Assembly (NCBI RefSeq): GCF_009753715.1
Contig: NZ_WQMS01000002.1
Location: 1-64,000 of the forward strand
Source of the DNA: Sphingomonas horti
GTDB lineage: Bacteria > Pseudomonadota > Alphaproteobacteria > Sphingomonadales > Sphingomonadaceae
Length of the DNA: 64,000 nt
Reading direction: 5' to 3'
Part shown: one piece after another, positions 16,693 to 24,477 of the stretch
How positions within the stretch are numbered: position 1 is the first letter of the stretch
How the letters are laid out: each line of letters starts with the position of its first letter
Program-made: the position numbers and the translations under genes
Notes under the pieces: generated by a model
What the model saw: only the letters and a program-made list of their open reading frames with translations
What the model was told of the DNA's origin: nothing
The model's database searches: none

Positions 16693-19464
16693 ATGGATCG
16701 GCCGGGCGGACAAAGCTATGGGCGGATCGTGGCGGACCTGGACCAGCAAATTGGCGAACGCATTTGCTTCGGGCCCTTCTGCCTGACCCCTGACGCGCGC
16801 CTGCTGACCCGGCACGGCGAACCCGTCGAGATCGGTGGCCGCTCCTTTGACCTGCTCGTGGTGCTCACCGATCAGCCCGGTCGCGTTCTCTCCAAGCGCG
16901 AGCTGCTCAAGCGCGTCTGGTCGGATGTGGTGGTTGAAGACGGGAGCCTGCGCTTCCACATGGCCGGGCTGCGCAAGCTGCTCGGCGACGGCGTCGACGG
17001 CGCGCGCTACATCGCGACCCAAGTTGGCGTCGGCTATGCATTCGTCGCCCCGGTCGAGCGGCACGGCGGTACGGCACCGCGGCGCCTGGAAGAGAGTGTC
17101 AGGGCGCCCACGACCAATCTGCCCGGGCGGCTGCCGCATCTAATCGGACGCGAGCGCGACGTGGCGCTTCTGGTCGAGCGCGTGGCCGATACGCCGCTCT
17201 TCTCGATCGTCGGCGCGGCGGGCGTGGGCAAGACCACACTCGCGGTTGAGACCGGTCACCGGCTGGCGCCCACGTTCGCGGATCAGGTCGCCTTCGTCGA
17301 CTTCAGCATGCTCGAGAACATGGCGGTGGTACCTTCGATGATCGCCGGCGCGATGGGGATCGCAGTGCAGAGCGAGGATCCTCTCGCCGTGATCCTCGGC
17401 CATATCCGCGATCGCCCCTTCCTGCTCATCCTCGACAATTGCGAGCATGTCATCGAGGCGGTCGCCGGCATCGTCGAGCGGATCGTCGAGGGAGCGCCCA
17501 AAGCACGCGTGTTGACGACCTCGCGCGAGCCGTTGCGCGTGCGCGGCGAGCATGTCCTGCGCCTCGACGCGCTCAGCTATCCCGAGGATCTCGCCGGTCT
17601 GACCCGCGATCAGCTGCTCGCCTATCCAGCGGTGCAGCTCTTTCGCGAACGCGCTGCGGCGGCCGACAGCGCGCTGATGCTCGACGACGCGGCCGCCCGG
17701 CTGCTCGCCGAGATGTGCCAGCGCCTTGACGGAATGGCCTTGCCGATCGAGCTGGCCGCCGTCCGCGTCGCGACCCACGGCATCGAGGCCACTGCACGCC
17801 AGCTCGGCGAGCGGTTCAGCCTTGGCTGGTCGGGCCGGCGCACCGCGCAACCTCGCCAGCAGACGCTGCAGGCCACGCTCGACTGGAGCTACGATCTGCT
17901 CTCCGATTCCGAGCGTGTCGTGCTCGAGCGGCTTTCGATCTTCGTCGGGCCCTTCTCGATCGACGCGGCGCTGGGCGTGGTCGCCGGCGCCGACATCGGG
18001 TCGGACGAAGTCGCCGTCGCGATCGACGAACTCAGCTCGAAATCGCTGATCGTACCCGATCGCTCGCGCCGCACCGGCACCTATCGGCTGCTCGAGATGA
18101 CTCGCGCCTATGCGCGCGAGAAGCTGCGCGCGCACGGCGACAACGCGCCGATCGCCATCGCCCGCCGCCACGCTGCCTATTTCCTCGCCGAGCTCGAGAT
18201 GGCCGGGCAGGAGGAAGGCGTGCTGCAAGACGCCAGGCCGCTCCGCCCCCAGCTCGGCAATATCCGCAGCGCGCTCGACTGGTGCTTCGGGCGCGAGGGC
18301 GACCGCCGGATTGCGGTGCGCCTCGCCGCCGCCAGTGCGCCGGTGTTCCTCAATCTGTCGCACCTGATCGAGTGCCACACCTGGTCCACCCGCGCGCTTG
18401 CGGAGATCACGGACGATCAACGCGGCACCGCGCTGGAACTCGAGCTTCAGGCGGCGCTCGGCATCACCTTGATGTTCACGCGGGGCAACAGCGAAGCCGC
18501 CGGCACTGCGCTCGCCCGCGCGCTCGAGATCGCCACTGCGCTCGACGACAAATGGAACCAGCTGCGCCTGCTCGGCCGGCTGCACATCTTCCACGAGCGC
18601 GTGGGTGAATATGCCCTCGCGATGCGCCACGCCAAACGCGCCGTCGCGGTGGCCGAGGCAATCGGGGCGCCTGAGGCAATTAGCGTTGCCCATTCGCTTG
18701 CGGGCATTTCGCACCATCTCGCCGGCGACCAGAAAAATGCGCGGCGCGCGCTCGAGCTTTCGCTGCAGATGAGCCCGCCTTCCTCGCGTGGCCGAACCAT
18801 CCATTACGGCTTCGATCACCGCAACCGCTCCGGGATTGCGCTGGCGCGGACGCTGTGGCTCTCAGGAGACGCCGAACAGGCCGGGCGGCTGGCGCGGCAG
18901 TTCGTCGGCGAGGCGGCACGGCTCGATCATCCGCTCACCCATTGCATCGCGATGATCTGGTCGTTCTCGGTCTTTCTGTGGATGGAGGATTTCACTGCCG
19001 CCGAGGCCGATCTCGCCGCCTTCGCCGAATGCGCCGAGGTGAATGCGCTGGGCCCCTATATCGCCGCCGCAGCCGGATTTCGCGGCGAGCTCGACATCCA
19101 GCGCGGCCGGACCGAAGATTCGCTCGGCGCACTGGAGGAAAGCCTCTTCCGGCTCCGGGCTGCGCGCTACGAGCTGCTGACCACGCCCTTCTCGATCGCG
19201 ATTGCCCGCGGCCTCGCCGCAGAGTCGCGAACCGGTGAAGCATTGGCGCTGATCGACGCCACGCTCGCGCACTGCGAAGCCAATGGCGAGCGTTATGCAG
19301 CGCCCGAGCTGCTGCGTCTCAAGGCCCGGATCGTGCGCGCCGCCGGAGAAGAGGATGCAGGGATAGCATTGCTCGGACAGGCGCTCGCCCTCAGCCGCGA
19401 ACAAGGCGCGCGCGCCTGGGAGCTTCGAGCCGCCACCGACCTCGCCGATCCGCCGCCGGACTAG
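16693..19464 (+). CDS. Winged-helix/STAND ATPase transcriptional regulator
   Basis: A 923-residue protein. Residues about 25-120 are an OmpR-type winged-helix domain (SFDLLVVLTDQPGRVLSKRE, then SLRFHMAGLRKLLGDG and YIATQVGVGYAF). A NB-ARC-like ATPase follows, with Walker A VGAAGVGKTTL (about 173-183) and Walker B FLLILDNCEH (about 243-252). A helical TPR-like region fills the rest (about 500-923). Proteins of this build are signal-dependent activators that oligomerise on nucleotide binding; the C-terminal repeats bind the signal. It follows the SDR and is the probable regulator of the enzyme cluster at 10.3-16.7 kb, an inference from position. Confidence 0.88.
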   Translation: MDRPGGQSYGRIVADLDQQIGERICFGPFCLTPDARLLTRHGEPVEIGGRSFDLLVVLTDQPGRVLSKRELLKRVWSDVVVEDGSLRFHMAGLRKLLGDGVDGARYIATQVGVGYAFVAPVERHGGTAPRRLEESVRAPTTNLPGRLPHLIGRERDVALLVERVADTPLFSIVGAAGVGKTTLAVETGHRLAPTFADQVAFVDFSMLENMAVVPSMIAGAMGIAVQSEDPLAVILGHIRDRPFLLILDNCEHVIEAVAGIVERIVEGAPKARVLTTSREPLRVRGEHVLRLDALSYPEDLAGLTRDQLLAYPAVQLFRERAAAADSALMLDDAAARLLAEMCQRLDGMALPIELAAVRVATHGIEATARQLGERFSLGWSGRRTAQPRQQTLQATLDWSYDLLSDSERVVLERLSIFVGPFSIDAALGVVAGADIGSDEVAVAIDELSSKSLIVPDRSRRTGTYRLLEMTRAYAREKLRAHGDNAPIAIARRHAAYFLAELEMAGQEEGVLQDARPLRPQLGNIRSALDWCFGREGDRRIAVRLAAASAPVFLNLSHLIECHTWSTRALAEITDDQRGTALELELQAALGITLMFTRGNSEAAGTALARALEIATALDDKWNQLRLLGRLHIFHERVGEYALAMRHAKRAVAVAEAIGAPEAISVAHSLAGISHHLAGDQKNARRALELSLQMSPPSSRGRTIHYGFDHRNRSGIALARTLWLSGDAEQAGRLARQFVGEAARLDHPLTHCIAMIWSFSVFLWMEDFTAAEADLAAFAECAEVNALGPYIAAAAGFRGELDIQRGRTEDSLGALEESLFRLRAARYELLTTPFSIAIARGLAAESRTGEALALIDATLAHCEANGERYAAPELLRLKARIVRAAGEEDAGIALLGQALALSREQGARAWELRAATDLADPPPD

Positions 19465-19950
19465 GCTGTGGCGATATCGATCCTGCGCGACATTCGGATC
19501 GCGTCGAGGAACCGCTCGTCGTGGCTGACGACCAGAAGCGCACCGTCGAATGCATCCAGCCCGGCCTGCACTGCCGATCGACTCCATGTCGAGGTGATTC
19601 GTGGGTTGGTCGAGCACGAGCAGCGGGGGCGGCTTCGACCCGCCGAGCACACAGGCGAGCCCCGCACGCAGCGTCTGCCCGCCGGTGAGCGCCGCCACCC
19701 GGCGATCGGGGGCGTCGGCCCTGAACCCGAACCGGGCCAGCGCCCCCCGGCAATCATTGTCGGTCATCCCCACATTCTACGCCTGGATATTCTCCGCGAT
19801 CGTAGCTCCAGCATCAACATGCTGACCCACTGGTCGAAACAGGCGAACGGCCCGTGATGACTCTGAGCAGCGTGGATTTGCCCGATCCATTGGGACCGCA
19901 GATCGGGGTCGGCTGTCTGAAAGCTTCCGCGTGGCCGATCAAGCCCCGCG
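19461..19950 (-). pseudogene. ABC-F ATPase remnant
   Basis: Pieces of an ATP-binding cassette protein appear in three minus-strand frames. Walker A CGPNGSGKSTLLRVITG is at about 19855-19905, VAALTGGQTLRAGLACVLGG with the Walker B stretch LLVLDQPTNHLDMESI lies in a second frame (about 19590-19690), and LLVVSHDERFLDAI in a third (about 19500-19540). The order, and the PTNHLD motif, are those of ABC-F proteins (ribosome-associated translation factors, often linked to antibiotic tolerance). The N-terminal half is missing. It is convergent with and abuts the large regulator. Confidence 0.7.
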
Positions 19951-20353
19951 TGGTCTCTGCCAACACGCACCTGAATACGAGCGTGCTCTCGGAACTGCGA
20001 TGCCGCTCGCGCCGCTGGCGTAGTGCCCACCCACTATGGCGAGCCTGGTTGCCGTGACGAGATGGATGGCGATGGGACGGCATCGCATGCGAGCCATATC
20101 GCGGCTTCTGACCGGCGAGCGGAGTAGCCGTTCAGCTCGGAGGGAACGGGCACCATCGTTTTCCGGGACGCCTGGCTGGGTCTGAGGCCAGCAAACCAGA
20201 CGGCTCTCTTCGTAGTGCAGTCGCTCGGAGACTGAAGAAGGATCAATAGCTGCCCTACGCCGCCCCAGCGGGGTTGTCTTCTGGGTCAACGTTCATCCTG
20301 ATCGTCGAGCCGAAAGCTCGGCCACGGCGCCTTCCACGTCCAACGGGAGGCGA
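19951..20353. other. No supported gene
   Basis: This stretch separates the ABC-F remnant and the small gene at 20354. Reading frames exist on both strands, but none shows a domain, and the surrounding decay suggests it is relic sequence. Confidence 0.4.
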
Positions 20354-20677
20354 TCAGGCGAGGCGATCCACGGAGCCTGATCCCGACTGAAGCCTGGAAG
20401 CCAGCCTACCGAACTCGCTTGCCAGCTCAGCATCCACGGCAGCAGGTCGTTCAGCTCGGAGCCGCAGATACTGCTCCTCGTTCAATCCATTCCTTTCCAG
20501 AATGGTGGCGCGCGCCTCTTGGACCGGAGCACCGGGTGAAGGAGGCTTGGGGTTGAGGATCGGGGTGCCGAAGATGTCCTTCACGCCAGGGATTTCGCCC
20601 GCTCGTGCCTTTGCTCCGTCCCCAAGCTTGTATCCAGCTGGAATCGCGAAGCTCGACATGGAACTGACTATCGACAT
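20354..20677 (-). CDS. Small protein of unknown function
   Basis: A 107-residue protein read from ATG 20677, which has GGAG 9 nt upstream; a GTG at 20692 could add five residues. The N-terminus is Ser-rich (MSIVSSMSSFAIPAGYKLG). The middle is Gly/Pro-rich (FGTPILNPKPPSPGAP), and the C-terminal 40 residues form a likely charged helix (LNEEQYLRLRAERPAAVDAE). There is no signal peptide and no family I recognise. Upstream, GGAAC and CGTT lie 18 nt apart (20728-20754), one nt more than the usual EcfG (general stress sigma factor) spacing. Confidence 0.6.
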   Translation of the reverse strand: MSIVSSMSSFAIPAGYKLGDGAKARAGEIPGVKDIFGTPILNPKPPSPGAPVQEARATILERNGLNEEQYLRLRAERPAAVDAELASEFGRLASRLQSGSGSVDRLA

Positions 20678-20727
20678 CTGCACATACTCCACCGGGCTGT
20701 TCTCCTTAACCCTGCGGGACGATCGTT

Positions 20728-20754
20728 AACGCTGGGTTGATCACAAGCGGTTCC
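20728..20754 (-). promoter_or_regulatory. Possible EcfG-type stress promoter
   Basis: On the minus strand GGAAC (20754-20750) is followed after 18 nt by CGTT (20731-20728), upstream of the small gene at 20354-20677. General-stress promoters of alphaproteobacteria are typically GGAAC-16/17 nt-CGTT, so the fit is close but not exact. Confidence 0.3.
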
Positions 20755-20805
20755 GATCAGTGGCGTTCTCATCCCGCCCTCACTCACCGATAAGCGGCAG
20801 CGGGC

Positions 20806-20838
20806 AAAAAAAAGGCCGCCGGCGACTAGCCGGCGGCC
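20806..20838 (-). terminator. Intrinsic terminator of the candidate small RNA
   Basis: Perfect 10-bp GC stem (GGCCGCCGGC with its complement) with loop of 5 nt, followed on the minus strand by eight U. Confidence 0.85.
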
Positions 20839-20919
20839 GGGTGCCCGAGGGGAGAGGGGGGCAGGACGGGCACCCTGGGGAGGTCTCGTGTGGCGCTACC
20901 GTCGCTCAGTTCCCCCTTT
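20806..20919 (-). ncRNA. Candidate small RNA with C-rich loop and intrinsic terminator
   Basis: On the minus strand, a TATGAT -10-like hexamer (20926-20931) would start a transcript near 20919. It has two hairpins. The first has a 9-bp stem GGGTGCCCG/CGGGCACCC (20867-20875 with 20839-20847) closing a 19-nt loop rich in C, including CCCCCCUCUCCCC. The second is a 10-bp GC stem (20829-20838 with 20814-20823) followed by eight U (20813-20806), a textbook intrinsic terminator. A C-rich exposed loop is typical of small RNAs that pair with Shine-Dalgarno sequences. No ORF fits this stretch. The upstream -35 is unclear. Confidence 0.6.
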
Positions 20920-21120
20920 CGCGCCATCATACGTTCGGGCAGGTCGCATCAGTCCAATGGAGAGAGTTGGCGATCGAAGGGGCCATGCCGAACAGAACGG
21001 GGTGAACCGTTTCGCCTGCCCTACCCGCTCTTTCTCCACTCTGGGTAGCATCACCAGGTCGACGTGGATCTCCGCCGCAAGCAGGTGTCGTCGCTACCCG
21101 GTGCGAGATTGGCCCTCCCG

Positions 21121-22193
21121 TCAATCTGCCCAGGAGTCTACGTCGCGGATGGCCTGGGCAAAGGCCATGGGAGCCTCTTGGGGCAGGTTGTGACCGACAC
21201 CACCAGTGATCATTCGATGTTCATACGGCGCGACGAACTTGGTCCGATAGTCGACCGGCCGCGGATGGGAGCGCCATTCGCATCCCCTCGAGCGTGATGC
21301 TCGGCAGGCGCACGGCCGGAAGCGTCGCCAGGCGCGCTTCCAGATGGGCGTAGCGCGGATCGCCAGAGGCAAGACTCTGCCTCCAACGGTAGTTGTGAAT
21401 GGTCACGTCCACGTGGTCTGGATTGCTTAGAGCTGCCGCAGGCCGGGCGAACCTAGGCTCATCGAACGTCCACCGAGGGGAGGCGGTCTGCCATATCAGA
21501 CGCGCAAAATCTTTAGTGAAGGTGGCATAGCCGGTTCGGCCGCGTTCGGTCGCGAAGTAGTGGAGATACCACCACTCACGCTCTGCGGCAGGAGCCTGCG
21601 GCCTCCGGCCAATGGCCTGACTGCTGATCAGATATCCGCTGACAGAGACAATAGCGCGGACCCGCTCGGGATAGAGCGCAGCCAAGCCACAGGCGCTCCG
21701 CGCACCCCAGTCGAAACCGGCGACGATCGGCCGTTCAAGGCGGAGGACCTCGATCAGCTCCATCGCATCGGCGACGAGCGCAGCCTGCTGGCCGCTCCTC
21801 GTGATAGGAAGCGGGGCCGAAGCCAGCGAGGAACGGGACGACGGCCCGGTAGCCCGCCCTCGCTAGGACGACTGCGACCTCCTCATAGCTGTGGATGTCG
21901 TATGGCCATCCATGGAGAAGGAGAACGGGCTGACCGCCACTAGGGCCGATGTCGGCGTAGGCGACGTCGAGCCTGCTCGTGCGAGCACGACGGAGGCCTG
22001 ACGAGAGCAAGGAGCTTGCCACAGAGGACGTTTTCACTCCTGCCGCCTCCGATATGGAACCAGGCACGCTGGCCAAGGCCGCTCCCCCTACAACCGAGGC
22101 GAGGAACCGACGACGCTCCACTGTCGGCACATCGGCAGGTGTGCGGGTTGGTCTCCGCAACTCGGGGGCCCCGCCGGAGAGTATCTGAAACAT
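21121..22193 (-). pseudogene. Broken Tat-exported alpha/beta hydrolase
   Basis: This is a degraded paralogue of the intact hydrolase at 10338-11366. From ATG 22193 it has a twin-arginine-like signal (ERRRFLASVVGGAALASV), then LLHGWPYDIHSY. The frame is lost near 21780-21830, and another frame carries VAGFDWGAR (the Asp nucleophile) to SITLEG. A further shift near 21290 brings in a third frame with APYEHRMITGGVGHNLPQEA at the C-terminus. At least two, probably three, frame changes make it non-functional unless they are sequence errors. It precedes, on the same strand, nothing that depends on it. Confidence 0.8.
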
Positions 22194-22269
22194 CGGTTTG
22201 CGAGCGCCTTGATCTCGATTGGCCCAGCGAGCCGAGGCCGCCGCTGCGTGCGGCCTCGGCGCACCACCG

Positions 22270-23241
22270 TCATCCTCGGATGAAGTCCAGGATGTCCCGG
22301 TTAATGACCTCGGAGTTTGTGCCGGCCATCCCGTGAGGGTAGCCCTCGTAGGCCTTGAGGACACCCTTCTCGAGCAGCTTGACGGACAGCGGCGCTGAGT
22401 TGGCAAACGGCACCACCTGGTCGTCGGTGCCATGCATCACGAGTGTCGGCACCTTGATCCTCTTCAGATCCTCGGTGAAGTCGGTCTCCGAGAAGGCCTT
22501 GATGCAGTCATAGTGGGCTTTCGCGCTGCCGATCATTCCCTGGCGCCACCAGTTCTGGATCAGACCCTGGCTGACCTTCGCGCCGTCCCGATTGAAGCCG
22601 TAGAACGGACCCGAAGCTACATCGAGGTAGAACTGTGAGCGATCCTGAGCGAGGGCTCGGCGGAAGCCGTCGAACACGTCGAGCGGTAGCCCTCCGGGAT
22701 TGCTGGCCATCTTGACCATGACCGGTGGGACAGCCGCCACAAGGACAAGCTTCGCAAGAGCGCCCGGCTTTGCTCGTGCGGCGTAGTGCGCTGCTTCGCC
22801 CCCGCCGGTCGAATGGCCGATATGGACCGCTCCGTTCAGCTTGAGCGCCGCAACGAGCGCGGACACGTCGGCAGCATAGGTGTCCATGTCGTGGCCGTTG
22901 TCTGTCTGCGTGGATCGCCCGTGACCACGACGGTCATGAGCGATGACCCGATACCCTTGGCTTCGGAAGAATAGGAGCTGATTGTCCCACTCGTCGGCCG
23001 TGAGCGGCCAACCATGGTGAAAGACCAGAGGCTGCGCATCCCGCGGGCCCCAGTCCTTGTAGAAGATCTGAGCGCCATCGGCGGCGACGATGTAATTCAT
23101 GGCAACTGCTCCTTTGCGCGCGGGAGTGATGGTCCGGCCCGAGGCTGCGCCGGGACCCTGCAGACCGAGAGCGACAACGGCGGCACCGCCCCCGACGATG
23201 GCCGTGCGGCGATCGATCATGAAGCCCTCAAGCTGGGACAT
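22270..23241 (-). CDS. Tat-exported alpha/beta hydrolase, non-heme chloroperoxidase type
   Basis: A 323-residue protein with a twin-arginine-like leader (MIDRRTAIVGGGAAVVAL from about residue 8). The core is the classic perhydrolase/chloroperoxidase sequence: FHHGWPLTADEWDNQ, HDRRGHGRS, the Ser nucleophile in GHSTGGGEAAHY (about residues 144-155), Asp in HGTDDQVVP, and His in GYPHGM. Enzymes of this group hydrolyse esters and can form peracids from H2O2 and a carboxylate. A GAGG precedes the ATG. It lies just upstream of the broken hydrolase on the same strand, so it is the active one of the pair. Confidence 0.92.
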   Translation of the reverse strand: MSQLEGFMIDRRTAIVGGGAAVVALGLQGPGAASGRTITPARKGAVAMNYIVAADGAQIFYKDWGPRDAQPLVFHHGWPLTADEWDNQLLFFRSQGYRVIAHDRRGHGRSTQTDNGHDMDTYAADVSALVAALKLNGAVHIGHSTGGGEAAHYAARAKPGALAKLVLVAAVPPVMVKMASNPGGLPLDVFDGFRRALAQDRSQFYLDVASGPFYGFNRDGAKVSQGLIQNWWRQGMIGSAKAHYDCIKAFSETDFTEDLKRIKVPTLVMHGTDDQVVPFANSAPLSVKLLEKGVLKAYEGYPHGMAGTNSEVINRDILDFIRG

Positions 23242-23709
23242 GGCAGAACCTCGTTGCTGACTGGCCTGCCGACTCCCTGAACATGAAAGCCGGCGACCTC
23301 CCTTTTGATAGCGAGCGTCGCGCCGGCGACGATCATCCGGGAGCAGGGTGAGCTCTATGCGAAGGTCCAGTGACCGGCAGCGATGCGGACAGGAGCTGAA
23401 CTTCCGAAGATGAGGGGCGTCTGCGGTTCTTCATGACCCGTCCTCGCTTCGGCCAGAAACGATCCTGTCTGGCACCCGACCTCTCAGCGGGCATCATCCA
23501 ATCGTCGTCGGGTTCAACGCTGCAGGACAGGGGCGCTCGCCGGAGAGGGCAGCTCGCCCGACCCATCCGGACGTGATCCGCTTAGCTTCGGCACGTGCGG
23601 ACATATTCAAGAAGGGACTGCCGCCGAGGCCGATCATGGGCGCATCGTCCTGAAGGGGCTTACCTCAAGAGCCGGCCCCGCTCGGACCAATACGGGATAT
23701 TCGACGAGG
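23242..23709. other. Intergenic, no supported gene
   Basis: This gap of about 470 nt separates the chloroperoxidase-like gene from the rightward kinase gene and must hold both promoters. I see no protein motif in its frames and no clear RNA gene. Confidence 0.5.
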
Positions 23710-24420
23710 ATGACGACGATCGGCGAGGCGAAGGGTGCGTGGGCGGAAACCGCCACAGATGGAAACATCCACACTCCGGGTATCGTTCATGACCTCGGCA
23801 ACATGATGCAGGTGCTTGGAAGCGCACTCGGGCTGTTGCAACGGCATCCAGCAATCGCCGCCAACTCCGAACCTCAAGCGCTGCTATCCGGAGCCATCTT
23901 CGCTCTTGAACGGGTTCGTTCTCTGGCGCGGCAGCTTGGGCCGCAGCCGCGCATCAACATCGACCAGGTTCAGGTCGGCACTTGCATTTTGGAGATCGAG
24001 CAGGTGCTGCGCATGGCCGTGCCACCTCGGATTTCATTGTCGGTGGAAGTGGAGCCTGACCTCCCCGTGCTGCTCTGTAATCGGCACTGCCTTGAGAACG
24101 TGCTCCTGAACCTCATCCGAAACGCCTGTGACGCCGTAGAGGGAAGTGGGCGCATCGTCGTTTCGGCCCGACTCGAGCGACGCACTCAGCGCGTGCTCGT
24201 CGAGGTTGCTGACAACGGAACAGGCATGTCCGCCGAAGTTCTCGAGCGAGCCGCCGCCCCCTACTTCACGACGAAGGCGAGCGGGACTGGGCTTGGACTG
24301 GCCATGGCGAAGCGCTTCACCTCTGCTCTTCAAGGAGACCTCACAATCATGAGTGCCCGGGGAGAAGGGACGACCGTCAGCCTCGCGCTCTCGGCCGCTG
24401 GAACAGTTCGCGCTTTCTGA
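23710..24420 (+). CDS. Short sensor-less histidine kinase
   Basis: A 236-residue soluble protein. The HisKA-like helix has GIVHDLGNMMQVLGSALG with the putative phospho-acceptor His (about residue 27). The ATPase domain has an N-box in LNLIRNACDAVEG, the G1 box DNGTGM and the F/G2 region PYFTTKASGTGLGLAMAK. There is no transmembrane or sensor domain, so its input must come from a partner protein. It lies opposite the PAS kinase and response regulators at 24478-27640, and may be their cross-talk partner. Confidence 0.88.
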   Translation: MTTIGEAKGAWAETATDGNIHTPGIVHDLGNMMQVLGSALGLLQRHPAIAANSEPQALLSGAIFALERVRSLARQLGPQPRINIDQVQVGTCILEIEQVLRMAVPPRISLSVEVEPDLPVLLCNRHCLENVLLNLIRNACDAVEGSGRIVVSARLERRTQRVLVEVADNGTGMSAEVLERAAAPYFTTKASGTGLGLAMAKRFTSALQGDLTIMSARGEGTTVSLALSAAGTVRAF

Positions 24421-24477
24421 GGCTGCTGCCGTATGGGGCCCCCACCGCTCTCGGCGAGGCAGTTCAGCGGGCGTGCG

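Noticed and set aside
18862-19773. Long leftward frame opposite the STAND regulator
   Set aside because: Its only protein-like part is the ABC-F remnant near its start; the rest is the reverse of the regulator gene.
20034-20289. Frames on both strands between the ABC-F remnant and the small gene
   Set aside because: No motif on either strand; likely relic DNA.
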